Shown here in pieces: positions 8,046 to 14,277 of a DNA stretch of 41,219 nt. The notes below the pieces were generated by a model, which was not told the DNA's origin, ran no database searches, and saw only the letters and a program-made list of their open reading frames with translations. The DNA comes from Mycobacterium sp. Marseille-P9652 (GTDB taxonomy: Bacteria > Actinomycetota > Actinomycetes > Mycobacteriales > Mycobacteriaceae). The first letter of the stretch is position 1. Each line of letters starts with the position of its first letter. Both the position numbers and the translations under genes were made by a program. The stretch lies in the NCBI RefSeq assembly GCF_902652685.1, contig NZ_CACRUY010000047.1:1-41219 (forward strand). Direction: 5' to 3'.

Positions 8046-8492
8046 TCAGAACTTCGCGATCAGCACGACCCCGCCGACCATCAGCGCTCCCCCGAGGCAT
8101 CTGCCCAGGCTGATGGGGTGCGGAGCCACCCGCAGCCAGCCGAAATGGTCGATGAACAACGACATGATCAGCGCCGCCGTGACGGTGAAACCCATGAAGG
8201 TGCCCGCCCCGACCCTGTTCACCAGGGTCAGGCCGGCGTAGACCTGCACCGCGCCGACCAGGCCGCCGATCACCGCCCACCAGGGCATCGCGGCGATGTC
8301 CTTCGCGGTGGGCAGGGGCTTGGGCATCAACAGGAACGCCGCGACGAAGAAGACGGTGATGACCGCGAACGAGACCGCCGACGCCAGCCACGGATTGATC
8401 AGGTGCTTGTACAGCTGCCCGTTCATGGCCGCCCCGCACGTCTGAAGCGCACCGCCGAGAACAATGAACGGAATCATCCAGGCTGCGTTCAC
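8046..8492 (-). CDS. Small DMT-superfamily transporter (DUF606/YdcZ type)
   Basis: The 148-aa integral membrane protein has five predicted helices (about 4-22, 35-53, 67-87, 95-112 and 125-146). It shows the features of the YdcZ/DUF606 family: an early Gly-rich helix ending with QTCGAAMNGQL, PWWAVIGGLVGAVQVY, and a closing GGALMVGGVVLI. These are single-repeat relatives of EamA drug/metabolite exporters that are thought to work as dimers; the substrate is unknown. The start is GTG 8492 with an AAGGAG ribosome-binding site 4 nt upstream. The gene lies 48 nt downstream of polA on the same strand and is followed by the rpsA promoter region. Confidence 0.88.
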   Translation of the reverse strand: MNAAWMIPFIVLGGALQTCGAAMNGQLYKHLINPWLASAVSFAVITVFFVAAFLLMPKPLPTAKDIAAMPWWAVIGGLVGAVQVYAGLTLVNRVGAGTFMGFTVTAALIMSLFIDHFGWLRVAPHPISLGRCLGGALMVGGVVLIAKF

Positions 8493-8540
8493 AGCGCTCC
8501 TTCTCGGTGTCGGACAAGGGGTTCCGGCGCTCGCACGCGG

Positions 8541-11273
8541 CTAATGTGCCGCCGAGTCCCAGGAGCGACCGTATCCAACCGAAACCTCGAGCGGGACGTC
8601 GAGCGGGTAAGCGCCGCCCATCTTTTCGCGCGCCAGCGTCTCGACCCGCTCGCGCTCGCCGGGCGCGATCTCGAACAGCAGCTCGTCGTGGACCTGCAGC
8701 AGCATCCGCGACGCCAGCCCCGCCTCGTTGATCGCCTTGTCCACCTCGATCATGGCCACCTTGATGATGTCGGCGGCGCTGCCCTGGATGGGCGCGTTGA
8801 GCGCCGCGCGCTCGGCCGCCTCGCGCACCTGCCGGTTGCTGCTGTCGAGTTCGGGGAGGTAGCGCCGCCGCCCGAACACCGTCGACGTGTAGCCGTCCTT
8901 GCGGGCCTGCTCGACGACGGCCATCAGGTAGTCGCGCACCCCGCCGAACCGGGCGAAGTACTGGTCCATCTGCTCTTTGGCCTCCTCGGTGGAGATCTTG
9001 AGCTGCGCCGACAGCCCGTAGGCGCTCAGCCCGTACGCGAGCCCGTATGACATCGCCTTGACCCGGCGGCGCAACTCCGGGGTCACCTCGTCGATCGGCA
9101 CGCCGAACGCGCGGGACGCGACGAACGAGTGCAGGTCCTCCCCCGTGTTGAACGCCTCGATCAGGCCCTCGTCCTTGGACAGATGCGCCATGATGCGCAT
9201 CTCGATCTGGCTGTAGTCGGCGGTCATCAGCTCCGAGTAGCCGGCGCCCACCACGAACGCGTCGCGGATCTGGCGGCCGGCGTCGGTGCGGATCGGAATG
9301 TTCTGCAGGTTGGGCTCGGTCGACGACAACCTGCCGGTCGCCGCGATCGTCTGGTTGAACGTGGTGTGGATCCGGCCGTCGTCGGCCACCGAGTTCAGCA
9401 ACCCGTCCACGGTCACCTTCAGCCGGGTGACGTCGCGGTGGACGAGCATGTGCTGCAGGAACGGGTGCCCGGTCTTGTCGAACAGCGACTGCAGGGCGTC
9501 GGCGTCGGTGGTGTATCCGGTCTTGGTGCGCTTGGTCTTCGGCATGCCGAGCTCGTCGAACAGCACCGCTTGCAGCTGCTTGGGCGACCCGAGGTTGATC
9601 TGCTTGCCGATCACCGCGTAGGCCGCCTCGGCGGCATCGCGGATTTCGTCGCCGAACTGGCTCTGCAACTCGCCGAGCATTTGCAGATCCACGGCGATGC
9701 CGGCGCTTTCCATGTTCGCCAGCACCCGCTGCACGGGCAGCTCCATGTCGGCCAGCAACGCGGTCGAGTCGATGCGGTCCAGCTCGGCGTCGAGCGCGTC
9801 GGCGAGGTCGACCACGGCCCGCGCGCGCAGCACCAAGGTCTGGACCGCCTGCTCGTCCACCCCCTCGATGTCATCGAGCAGCGAAAGCTGTTGCTGCTCG
9901 GGCGATTCCGCGCGCAGTTCGCGGCGCAGGTAGCGCAACGACAGATCGTCGAGGGTGAAGCTGCGCTGCCCCGGCCGCACCAGGTAGGCCGCCAGCGCGG
10001 TGTCGGAGGTGATGCCCCGCAGCGTCCAGCCCCGCCCCGCCACGTCGTGGATGGCCAGCTTCGCCTCGTGCAGCGCCTTGGGTTTCGCCGGGTCGCCGAG
10101 CCACTCGCCCAGCGCGGCGTCGTCCTCGGGCGTCAGGGTCGCCGTCTCGATGTAGGCGCCCTCGCCGTCGGCGGCCGCGACGGCCAGCGCGGTCGCGTCG
10201 CCGCCGTGGGGCAGGTGGGTGCCCGCGATGGCCAGCCCGGAACGGCGCCCGTCGCCGGCGTGCTCGGCCAGCCACTGCCCGACGGTTCCCGGCTCCAGCG
10301 CCCCGCCGCGGACGTCGAAGCCCTCGTCGACCTCCGGTTCGACCGCGGCCAGCGTGTCGAACAGCCGGTCGCGCAGCACCCGGAACTCCAGGTCGTCGAA
10401 CAGCCGGTGGATGTGGTCGCGGTCCCACGGCTGCATCCGCAGCGTGTCCGGTGTCTGGGCCAGCGGCACGTCGCGAATCAGCTCGGTGAGGTCGCGGTTG
10501 CGGATGACGTTGGCCAGGTGCGCGCGCAGCGCGTCGCCGACCTTGCCGCGCACCGCCTCGACGTTGTCGACCAGCGATTGCAGCGAGCCGTACTCGATGA
10601 TCCACTTCGACGCGGTCTTCTCCCCGACACCGGGGATGCCGGGCAGGTTGTCGCTGGGATCCCCGCGCAGCGCGGCGAAATCCGGGTACTGCGTGGGCGT
10701 GAGCCCGTACTTCTCGACGACGGCCTCGGGGGTGAACCGGGTCAGCTCGCTGACGCCCTTGCGGGGGTATAGCACCGTCACGTCGTCGCTGACCAGCTGC
10801 AGCGAGTCGCGGTCGCCGCTGACCACCAGGACGCGGTAGCCCTCGTTCTCGGCCTGGGTGGCCAGCGTCGCGATCAGGTCGTCGGCCTCGAAGCCCGGCT
10901 CGGAGAGCACCGTGATGCCCAGCGCGCCAAGCACCTCCTTGGTGATGTCGATCTGGCCGTGGAACTCGTCTGGCGTCGAGGACCGGTTCGCCTTGTATTC
11001 GGGGTAGCGCTCGGAGCGGAACGTCTGGCGCGACACGTCGAAGGCGGCGGCGACGTGCGTGGGCGCCTCGTCGCGCAGCAGGTTGATCAGCATGGCGGTG
11101 AAGCCGTAGACCGCGTTGGTCGTCAGCCCGCCGCGGGTCTTGAAGTTCTCGGCGGGCAGCGCGTAAAACGCCCGGAAGGCCAGCGAATTGCCGTCCAGCA
11201 ACATCAGCGTGGGCTTGGCGGTGTCCGCGTCGGCGGTGCCGGAGGCCTTAATCGCGGTTTTCGCGGCAGTCAC
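8541..11273 (-). CDS. polA: DNA polymerase I
   Basis: PolA fills gaps in replication and repair. The N-terminal 5'-3' exonuclease (about 25-320) has LLDGNSLAFRAFYALP, DRDSLQLV and DPSDNLPGIPGVGEKTA. The middle 3'-5' exonuclease-like region lacks the acidic catalytic motifs, as in other mycobacterial PolA. The polymerase domain includes TGRLSSTEPNLQNIP, motif A TADYSQIEMRIMAH, motif B RRRVKAMSYGLAYGLS and motif C LLQVHDELLFEI. I choose GTG 11273 (MTAAKTAIKASG). A TAGAGT -10 box lies 7 nt before it, and the result is a 910-aa protein, close to the M. tuberculosis length. The alternative is ATG 11291. The promoter diverges from that of the DUF35/thiolase pair across 95 bp. Confidence 0.97.
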   Translation of the reverse strand: MTAAKTAIKASGTADADTAKPTLMLLDGNSLAFRAFYALPAENFKTRGGLTTNAVYGFTAMLINLLRDEAPTHVAAAFDVSRQTFRSERYPEYKANRSSTPDEFHGQIDITKEVLGALGITVLSEPGFEADDLIATLATQAENEGYRVLVVSGDRDSLQLVSDDVTVLYPRKGVSELTRFTPEAVVEKYGLTPTQYPDFAALRGDPSDNLPGIPGVGEKTASKWIIEYGSLQSLVDNVEAVRGKVGDALRAHLANVIRNRDLTELIRDVPLAQTPDTLRMQPWDRDHIHRLFDDLEFRVLRDRLFDTLAAVEPEVDEGFDVRGGALEPGTVGQWLAEHAGDGRRSGLAIAGTHLPHGGDATALAVAAADGEGAYIETATLTPEDDAALGEWLGDPAKPKALHEAKLAIHDVAGRGWTLRGITSDTALAAYLVRPGQRSFTLDDLSLRYLRRELRAESPEQQQLSLLDDIEGVDEQAVQTLVLRARAVVDLADALDAELDRIDSTALLADMELPVQRVLANMESAGIAVDLQMLGELQSQFGDEIRDAAEAAYAVIGKQINLGSPKQLQAVLFDELGMPKTKRTKTGYTTDADALQSLFDKTGHPFLQHMLVHRDVTRLKVTVDGLLNSVADDGRIHTTFNQTIAATGRLSSTEPNLQNIPIRTDAGRQIRDAFVVGAGYSELMTADYSQIEMRIMAHLSKDEGLIEAFNTGEDLHSFVASRAFGVPIDEVTPELRRRVKAMSYGLAYGLSAYGLSAQLKISTEEAKEQMDQYFARFGGVRDYLMAVVEQARKDGYTSTVFGRRRYLPELDSSNRQVREAAERAALNAPIQGSAADIIKVAMIEVDKAINEAGLASRMLLQVHDELLFEIAPGERERVETLAREKMGGAYPLDVPLEVSVGYGRSWDSAAH

Positions 11274-11280
11274 GGCTCTC

Positions 11281-11286
11281 ACTCTA
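11281..11286 (-). promoter_or_regulatory. -10 box TAGAGT, leaderless start of polA
   Basis: On the minus strand TAGAGT (11286-11281) is followed by 7 nt and GTG at 11273. The box lies inside the longer open frame, which argues against translation from ATG 11291. Confidence 0.5.
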
Positions 11287-11356
11287 GGCATCGGGTCCGA
11301 CGGCCTACGCGGGCCGCCCAAACTGCAACACGTTTCAGTTTTGCCGGGCCGCTGGG

Positions 11357-11362
11357 TACGCT
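11357..11362 (+). promoter_or_regulatory. -10 box TACGCT, leaderless start of the DUF35 gene
   Basis: TACGCT is followed by exactly 6 nt and GTG at 11369, with no Shine-Dalgarno sequence. Confidence 0.55.
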
Positions 11363-11368
11363 GGCCCG

Positions 11369-11812
11369 GTGCCAGAGGTCACCCGCCAGGAACCCGCGAT
11401 CGACGGATGGTTCGCCACCGACGACGCGGGCCAGCCCCATCTGATCGGCAGCAAATGCCCCGCGTGCGGCACTTACGTCTTTCCGCCGCGCGAGAACAAT
11501 TGCCCCAACCCCGCCTGCGCCGGCGACACGCTCGACGCCGTCGCGCTGTCGACGCGCGGCACGCTGTGGAGCTACACCGAGAACCGGTATGCCCCGCCCG
11601 CGCCCTACCGGGCCGCCGACCCCTTCGAGCCGTTCGCCATCGCCGCGGTCGAGTTGGCCGACGAGGGGATCATCGTGCTGGGCAAGGTGGTCGAGGGCAC
11701 GCTGGCCGCCGACCTCAAGGTCGGCATGCAGATGGAGCTGACCACCATGCCGCTCTTCACCGACGACGACGGCGTCGAGCGCTTCGTATATGCCTGGAAG
11801 GTGGCCTCGTGA
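11369..11812 (+). CDS. DUF35 OB-fold zinc-ribbon protein, thiolase partner
   Basis: This 147-aa protein has a rubredoxin-like zinc ribbon near residue 33 (CPACGTYVFPPRENNCPNPAC, four cysteines in two pairs). An OB-fold follows (TRGTLWSYTENRYAPPAPY ... VELADEGIIVLGKVV ... MQMELTTMPLF). Such proteins form heteromers with thiolase-like enzymes and are thought to position acyl-CoA substrates. The gene overlaps the thiolase gene by 4 nt (GTGA), which points to translational coupling and a stable complex. It corresponds to Rv1628c in M. tuberculosis (from memory). GTG 11369 is the start because of the leaderless -10 box. Confidence 0.93.
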   Translation: MPEVTRQEPAIDGWFATDDAGQPHLIGSKCPACGTYVFPPRENNCPNPACAGDTLDAVALSTRGTLWSYTENRYAPPAPYRAADPFEPFAIAAVELADEGIIVLGKVVEGTLAADLKVGMQMELTTMPLFTDDDGVERFVYAWKVAS

Positions 11813-13011
11813 GCACACCCGAACCGCTCTACATCCTCGGCGCCGGCATGCACCCCTGGGGCAAGTGGGGCCGGGACTTCACCGAATACGGGGTGGTCGC
11901 CGCGCGCGCCGCCCTGGCCGAGGCGGGGCTGGACTGGCGGCAGATCCAGCTGGTCGCCGGGGCCGACACCATCCGCAACGGCTACCCGGGCTTCATCGCC
12001 GGTTCGACGTTCGCGCAGAAGCTCGGCTGGAACGGCGTGCCGGTGAGCTCCAGCTACGCCGCCTGCGCCAGCGGCTCGCAGGCGTTGCAGAGCGCACGCG
12101 CCCACATCCTGGCCGGGTTCTGCGACGTCGCGCTGGTGATCGGCGCCGACACCACCCCCAAGGGGGCGTTCGCGCCGGTCGGCGGGGAACGCAAGAACGA
12201 CCCGGACTGGCAGCGCTTCCACCTCATCGGTGCGATGAACCCGGTGTACTTCGCGCTGCTCGCGCGGCGCCGCATGGACCTGTACGGGGCGACGTCGGAG
12301 GACTTCGCCCGGGTGAAGGTCAAGAACTCGCAGCACGGGCTGCAGAACCCGAACGCCCGCTATCGCAAGGAATCCTCGGTCGAGGACGTGCTCGCCAGCC
12401 CGGTCGTCTCCGACCCGCTGCGACAGCTCGACATCTGCGCCACCTCCGACGGCGCCGCGGCGCTGATCGTGGCCAGTGCGGACTTCGCCCGCAAGCACCT
12501 CGGCTCGCTCGACGGCGTGCCGTCGGTGCGCGCGGTCAGCACGGTCACCCCGCGCTACCCGCAGCACCTACCCGAATTGCCCGACATCGCAACGGATTCC
12601 ACGGCCGCGGTGCCGGCGCCCGACCGGGTGTTCAAGGACCAGATCCTCGACGCGGCCTACGCCGAGGCGGGCATCGGGCCCGAGGACATCAGCCTGGCCG
12701 AGGTCTACGACCTGTCCACCGCGCTGGAGCTCGACTGGTACGAGCACCTCGGGCTGTGCCCGAAGGGTGAGGCCGAGGGGCTACTGCGCAGCGGCGCGAC
12801 CGCCCTGGGCGGCAAGGTGCCCGTCAACCCGTCGGGCGGGTTGGCGTGCTTCGGCGAGGCCATCCCCGCGCAGGCCATCGCGCAGGTGTGCGAGCTCACC
12901 TGGCAGTTGCGGGGGCAGGCCACCGGCCGGCAGGTGGAGAACGCCACCGTCGGCGTCACCGCGAACCAGGGGCTGTTCGGGCACGGCTCGTCGGTGATCG
13001 TCGCGCGCTGA
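11809..13011 (+). CDS. Thiolase-superfamily lipid-transfer/aldolase-like protein
   Basis: The 400-aa thiolase-fold protein belongs to the SCP-x/Ltp group (Rv1627c-like). The nucleophile region SSSYAACASGSQAL places a cysteine at residue 86. The usual GHPxG histidine loop is replaced by GGLACFGEAIPA, with Glu at residue 350 where the histidine should be. The usual HDCF-type motif is replaced by EVYDLST. The C-terminal motif reads NQGLFGHGSS. These changes make ordinary thiolysis doubtful. Relatives paired with DUF35 proteins, such as Ltp2, are retro-aldolases in steroid side-chain degradation, so a C-C lyase on an acyl-CoA is a reasonable inference. The start is GTG 11809, overlapping the DUF35 stop. 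Confidence 0.93.
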   Translation: MSTPEPLYILGAGMHPWGKWGRDFTEYGVVAARAALAEAGLDWRQIQLVAGADTIRNGYPGFIAGSTFAQKLGWNGVPVSSSYAACASGSQALQSARAHILAGFCDVALVIGADTTPKGAFAPVGGERKNDPDWQRFHLIGAMNPVYFALLARRRMDLYGATSEDFARVKVKNSQHGLQNPNARYRKESSVEDVLASPVVSDPLRQLDICATSDGAAALIVASADFARKHLGSLDGVPSVRAVSTVTPRYPQHLPELPDIATDSTAAVPAPDRVFKDQILDAAYAEAGIGPEDISLAEVYDLSTALELDWYEHLGLCPKGEAEGLLRSGATALGGKVPVNPSGGLACFGEAIPAQAIAQVCELTWQLRGQATGRQVENATVGVTANQGLFGHGSSVIVAR

Positions 13012-13014
13012 CCC

Positions 13015-13067
13015 TGAACCCGGCGCGCCGAGACTGAACCCGGCGCGTCGAGACTGAACTCAGCGCG
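13015..13067 (+). repeat. 20-bp tandem repeat, 2.6 copies
   Basis: Two adjacent 20-bp units (13015-13034 and 13035-13054) begin TGAACCCGGCGCG and end GAGAC, differing at one base. A partial third copy runs to 13067. The array starts 3 nt after the thiolase stop codon. Confidence 0.8.
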
Positions 13068-13127
13068 CGCAATCGCCGAATTGGGCGATGTGGATCCAGG
13101 CTCGATGCCGCCAGTTCAGGCTCGACG
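13046..13127. terminator. Nested inverted repeats between convergent genes
   Basis: Outer arms CGTCGAGACTGAACT (13046-13060) and AGTTCAGGCTCGACG (13113-13127) pair with one mismatch. Inside them ATCGCC (13072-13077) and GGCGAT (13084-13089) form a second stem around a GAATTG loop. The element sits between the convergent thiolase gene and pdtaR and could end transcription in both directions. There is no T-run, as is common in mycobacteria. Confidence 0.45.
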
Positions 13128-13133
13128 TCCCTG

Positions 13134-13751
13134 CTACTCGCCCTCGGGCTTGTCGAGCGTTTCCAGGACCACCTCGGCCACCCGCTTCATTGTGGTCCGG
13201 CGGTCCATGGCGGCCCGTTGGATCCACTTGAACGCCTCGGGCTCGGTCATGCCCTGCTTGGTCTGCAGCAGGCCCTTGGCGCGCTCGACGAGCTTGCGCG
13301 TCTCCAGCCGATCGGACAGGGAGGCCACCTCCCGCTCGAGCTCGGTGAGTTCGCCGAACCGGCTGACGGCCAGTTCGATGGCCGGAATGAGGTCGCTGAT
13401 CGTGAACGGCTTGACGAGATAGGCCATCGCTCCGGCGTCGCGGGCGCGCTCAACCAGGTCGCGCTGGCTGAAGGCGGTCAGCACCACGATCGGGGCGATC
13501 CGCTTGCTCGCGATCTCGGCCGCCGCGTCGATGCCGTCCCTGCGTGGCATCTTCACGTCCATGATGACCAGATCGGGCTTATGGCGCTCGGCCAGCTCGA
13601 CGGCCTCCTGCCCGTCGCCGGCCTCGCCGACGATCTCGTAACCCTCCTCTCGCAGCATCTCGGCGAGGTCCAGTCGGATGAGCGCTTCGTCTTCCGCGAT
13701 CAGGACCCGGCGCGGTGCGGCGGCGTCAGTGTCGTTCGTGGGGCCGGTCAT
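13134..13751 (-). CDS. pdtaR: ANTAR-domain response regulator PdtaR
   Basis: PdtaR is the RNA-binding response regulator of the PdtaS histidine kinase. The receiver domain (about 14-130) has the acidic pair ED at 20-21, the phosphorylated Asp at residue 65 in VIMDVKMP, Thr in VLTAF and Lys in LVKPF. A coiled segment (LTELEREVASLSDRLETR) leads to a C-terminal ANTAR domain (KLVERAKGLLQTKQGMTEPEAF...RTTMKRVAEVV) that binds tandem hairpins in mRNA to prevent termination. The 205-aa length matches M. tuberculosis Rv1626. I start it at ATG 13751 (MTGPTND); the longer frame upstream crosses the tRNA promoter and is not coding. The kinase gene is not in this window. The gene diverges from tRNA-Leu. 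Confidence 0.97.
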   Translation of the reverse strand: MTGPTNDTDAAAPRRVLIAEDEALIRLDLAEMLREEGYEIVGEAGDGQEAVELAERHKPDLVIMDVKMPRRDGIDAAAEIASKRIAPIVVLTAFSQRDLVERARDAGAMAYLVKPFTISDLIPAIELAVSRFGELTELEREVASLSDRLETRKLVERAKGLLQTKQGMTEPEAFKWIQRAAMDRRTTMKRVAEVVLETLDKPEGE

Positions 13752-13813
13752 GACGAACATTGTCTCGTGAATGTCCCCGACCAGCGAACTCGGGGCGGTG
13801 AGACGGACGCCGG

Positions 13814-13832
13814 CACCATATCCCTTATGGTG
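13814..13832. promoter_or_regulatory. 7-bp perfect inverted repeat between pdtaR and tRNA-Leu
   Basis: CACCATA and TATGGTG flank a TCCCT spacer. TATGGT reads as a possible -10 box on both strands (towards pdtaR on the minus strand). The repeat ends 12 nt before the tRNA -10 box. It could be an operator or only two divergent promoter elements. Confidence 0.4.
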
Positions 13833-13844
13833 GGAGGCTGCCTC

Positions 13845-13850
13845 TAACGT
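13845..13850 (+). promoter_or_regulatory. -10 box TAACGT of the tRNA-Leu gene
   Basis: TAACGT lies 14 nt before the first base of the tRNA. This would give a short 5' leader of about 7 nt for RNase P to remove. Confidence 0.5.
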
Positions 13851-13864
13851 AGGAGGCCGAGTAA

Positions 13865-13938
13865 GCCCTCGTATCCCAACTGGCAGAGGAAACGGACTCA
13901 AAACCCGTCCAGTGTGGGTTCGAATCCCACCGAGGGCA
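13865..13938 (+). tRNA. tRNA-Leu (anticodon CAA), short variable loop
   Basis: The acceptor stem GCCCTCG pairs fully with CGAGGGC and is followed by the discriminator A; CCA is not encoded. The D-arm holds the conserved GG (CTGGCAGA). The anticodon loop CTCAAAA gives anticodon CAA, which reads the leucine codon TTG. The T-arm GTGGG-TTCGAAT-CCCAC is perfect. Position 31-39 of the anticodon stem is an A-C mismatch. The variable loop is only about 5 nt (CCAGT), unlike the long arm usual for tRNA-Leu. A tRNA-Leu gene at this place next to pdtaR is also known in M. tuberculosis (from memory). All key pairings are visible. Confidence 0.93.
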
Positions 13939-14240
13939 CATCGGGGTTAGGCGAAGTTTGCGCAGATCAGCCGCGTATTGCGGCGCGATCATCCTGTCTG
14001 GCTGCGCTTTTGGCGTGGTTCAGGCGGCATTCTTGCCTGAGGGCGGGCCGAGATCGCCTGTGCCGCAGCGATAGTCGCTACACAGATGAGCGAAAGTCGA
14101 CACCCGTCGCCGCGATCGACCCCCATTCGGCCGCGCTACCACCCACCGGCCGGGGTCCGCCGGCTGGAAAGGTCCTGCCGACCGTGCAAATTTCACTCGC
14201 CGGATTTGCCGGAACCACTACCTACCGACGCACGAACTTT

Positions 14241-14246
14241 TACGCT
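14241..14246 (+). promoter_or_regulatory. -10 box TACGCT of the membrane protein gene
   Basis: TACGCT would start a transcript near 14253, leaving a leader of about 25 nt that contains the AGGAGG at 14267-14272. Confidence 0.4.
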
Positions 14247-14266
14247 GACCGAAGCAAGCCCCCAGC

Positions 14267-14272
14267 AGGAGG
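14267..14272 (+). promoter_or_regulatory. Ribosome-binding site AGGAGG that fixes a TTG start
   Basis: A perfect AGGAGG is followed by 5 nt and TTG at 14278 in the frame of the membrane protein. No comparable site precedes the ATG at 14086 or at 14329. Confidence 0.6.
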
Positions 14273-14277
14273 ACAGC

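Larger units (their letters stand above)
13939..14277 (+). other. Intergenic region downstream of tRNA-Leu
   Basis: There is no convincing gene here; a frame open from 14086 has composition unlike a protein and no ribosome-binding site. A small hairpin TCAGGC/GCCTGA (14020-14025 and 14035-14040, 9-nt loop) may end tRNA transcription. A -10 box TACGCT lies at 14241-14246 and a strong ribosome-binding site at 14267-14272, both for the next gene. Confidence 0.6.

Noticed and set aside
9129-10772. A 547-aa plus-strand frame opposite polA
   Set aside because: It is antisense to a fully conserved polymerase gene and has shadow-like composition.
13015-13067. Short regular repeats as a possible CRISPR array
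   Set aside because: The units are directly adjacent with no spacers and there are no cas genes; it is a tandem repeat. No CRISPR array was seen anywhere in the window.
14086-14277. N-terminal extension of the GT-C-like membrane protein from ATG 14086
   Set aside because: There is no ribosome-binding site, the sequence is unlike a protein N-terminus, and the promoter and AGGAGG for TTG 14278 lie inside it.
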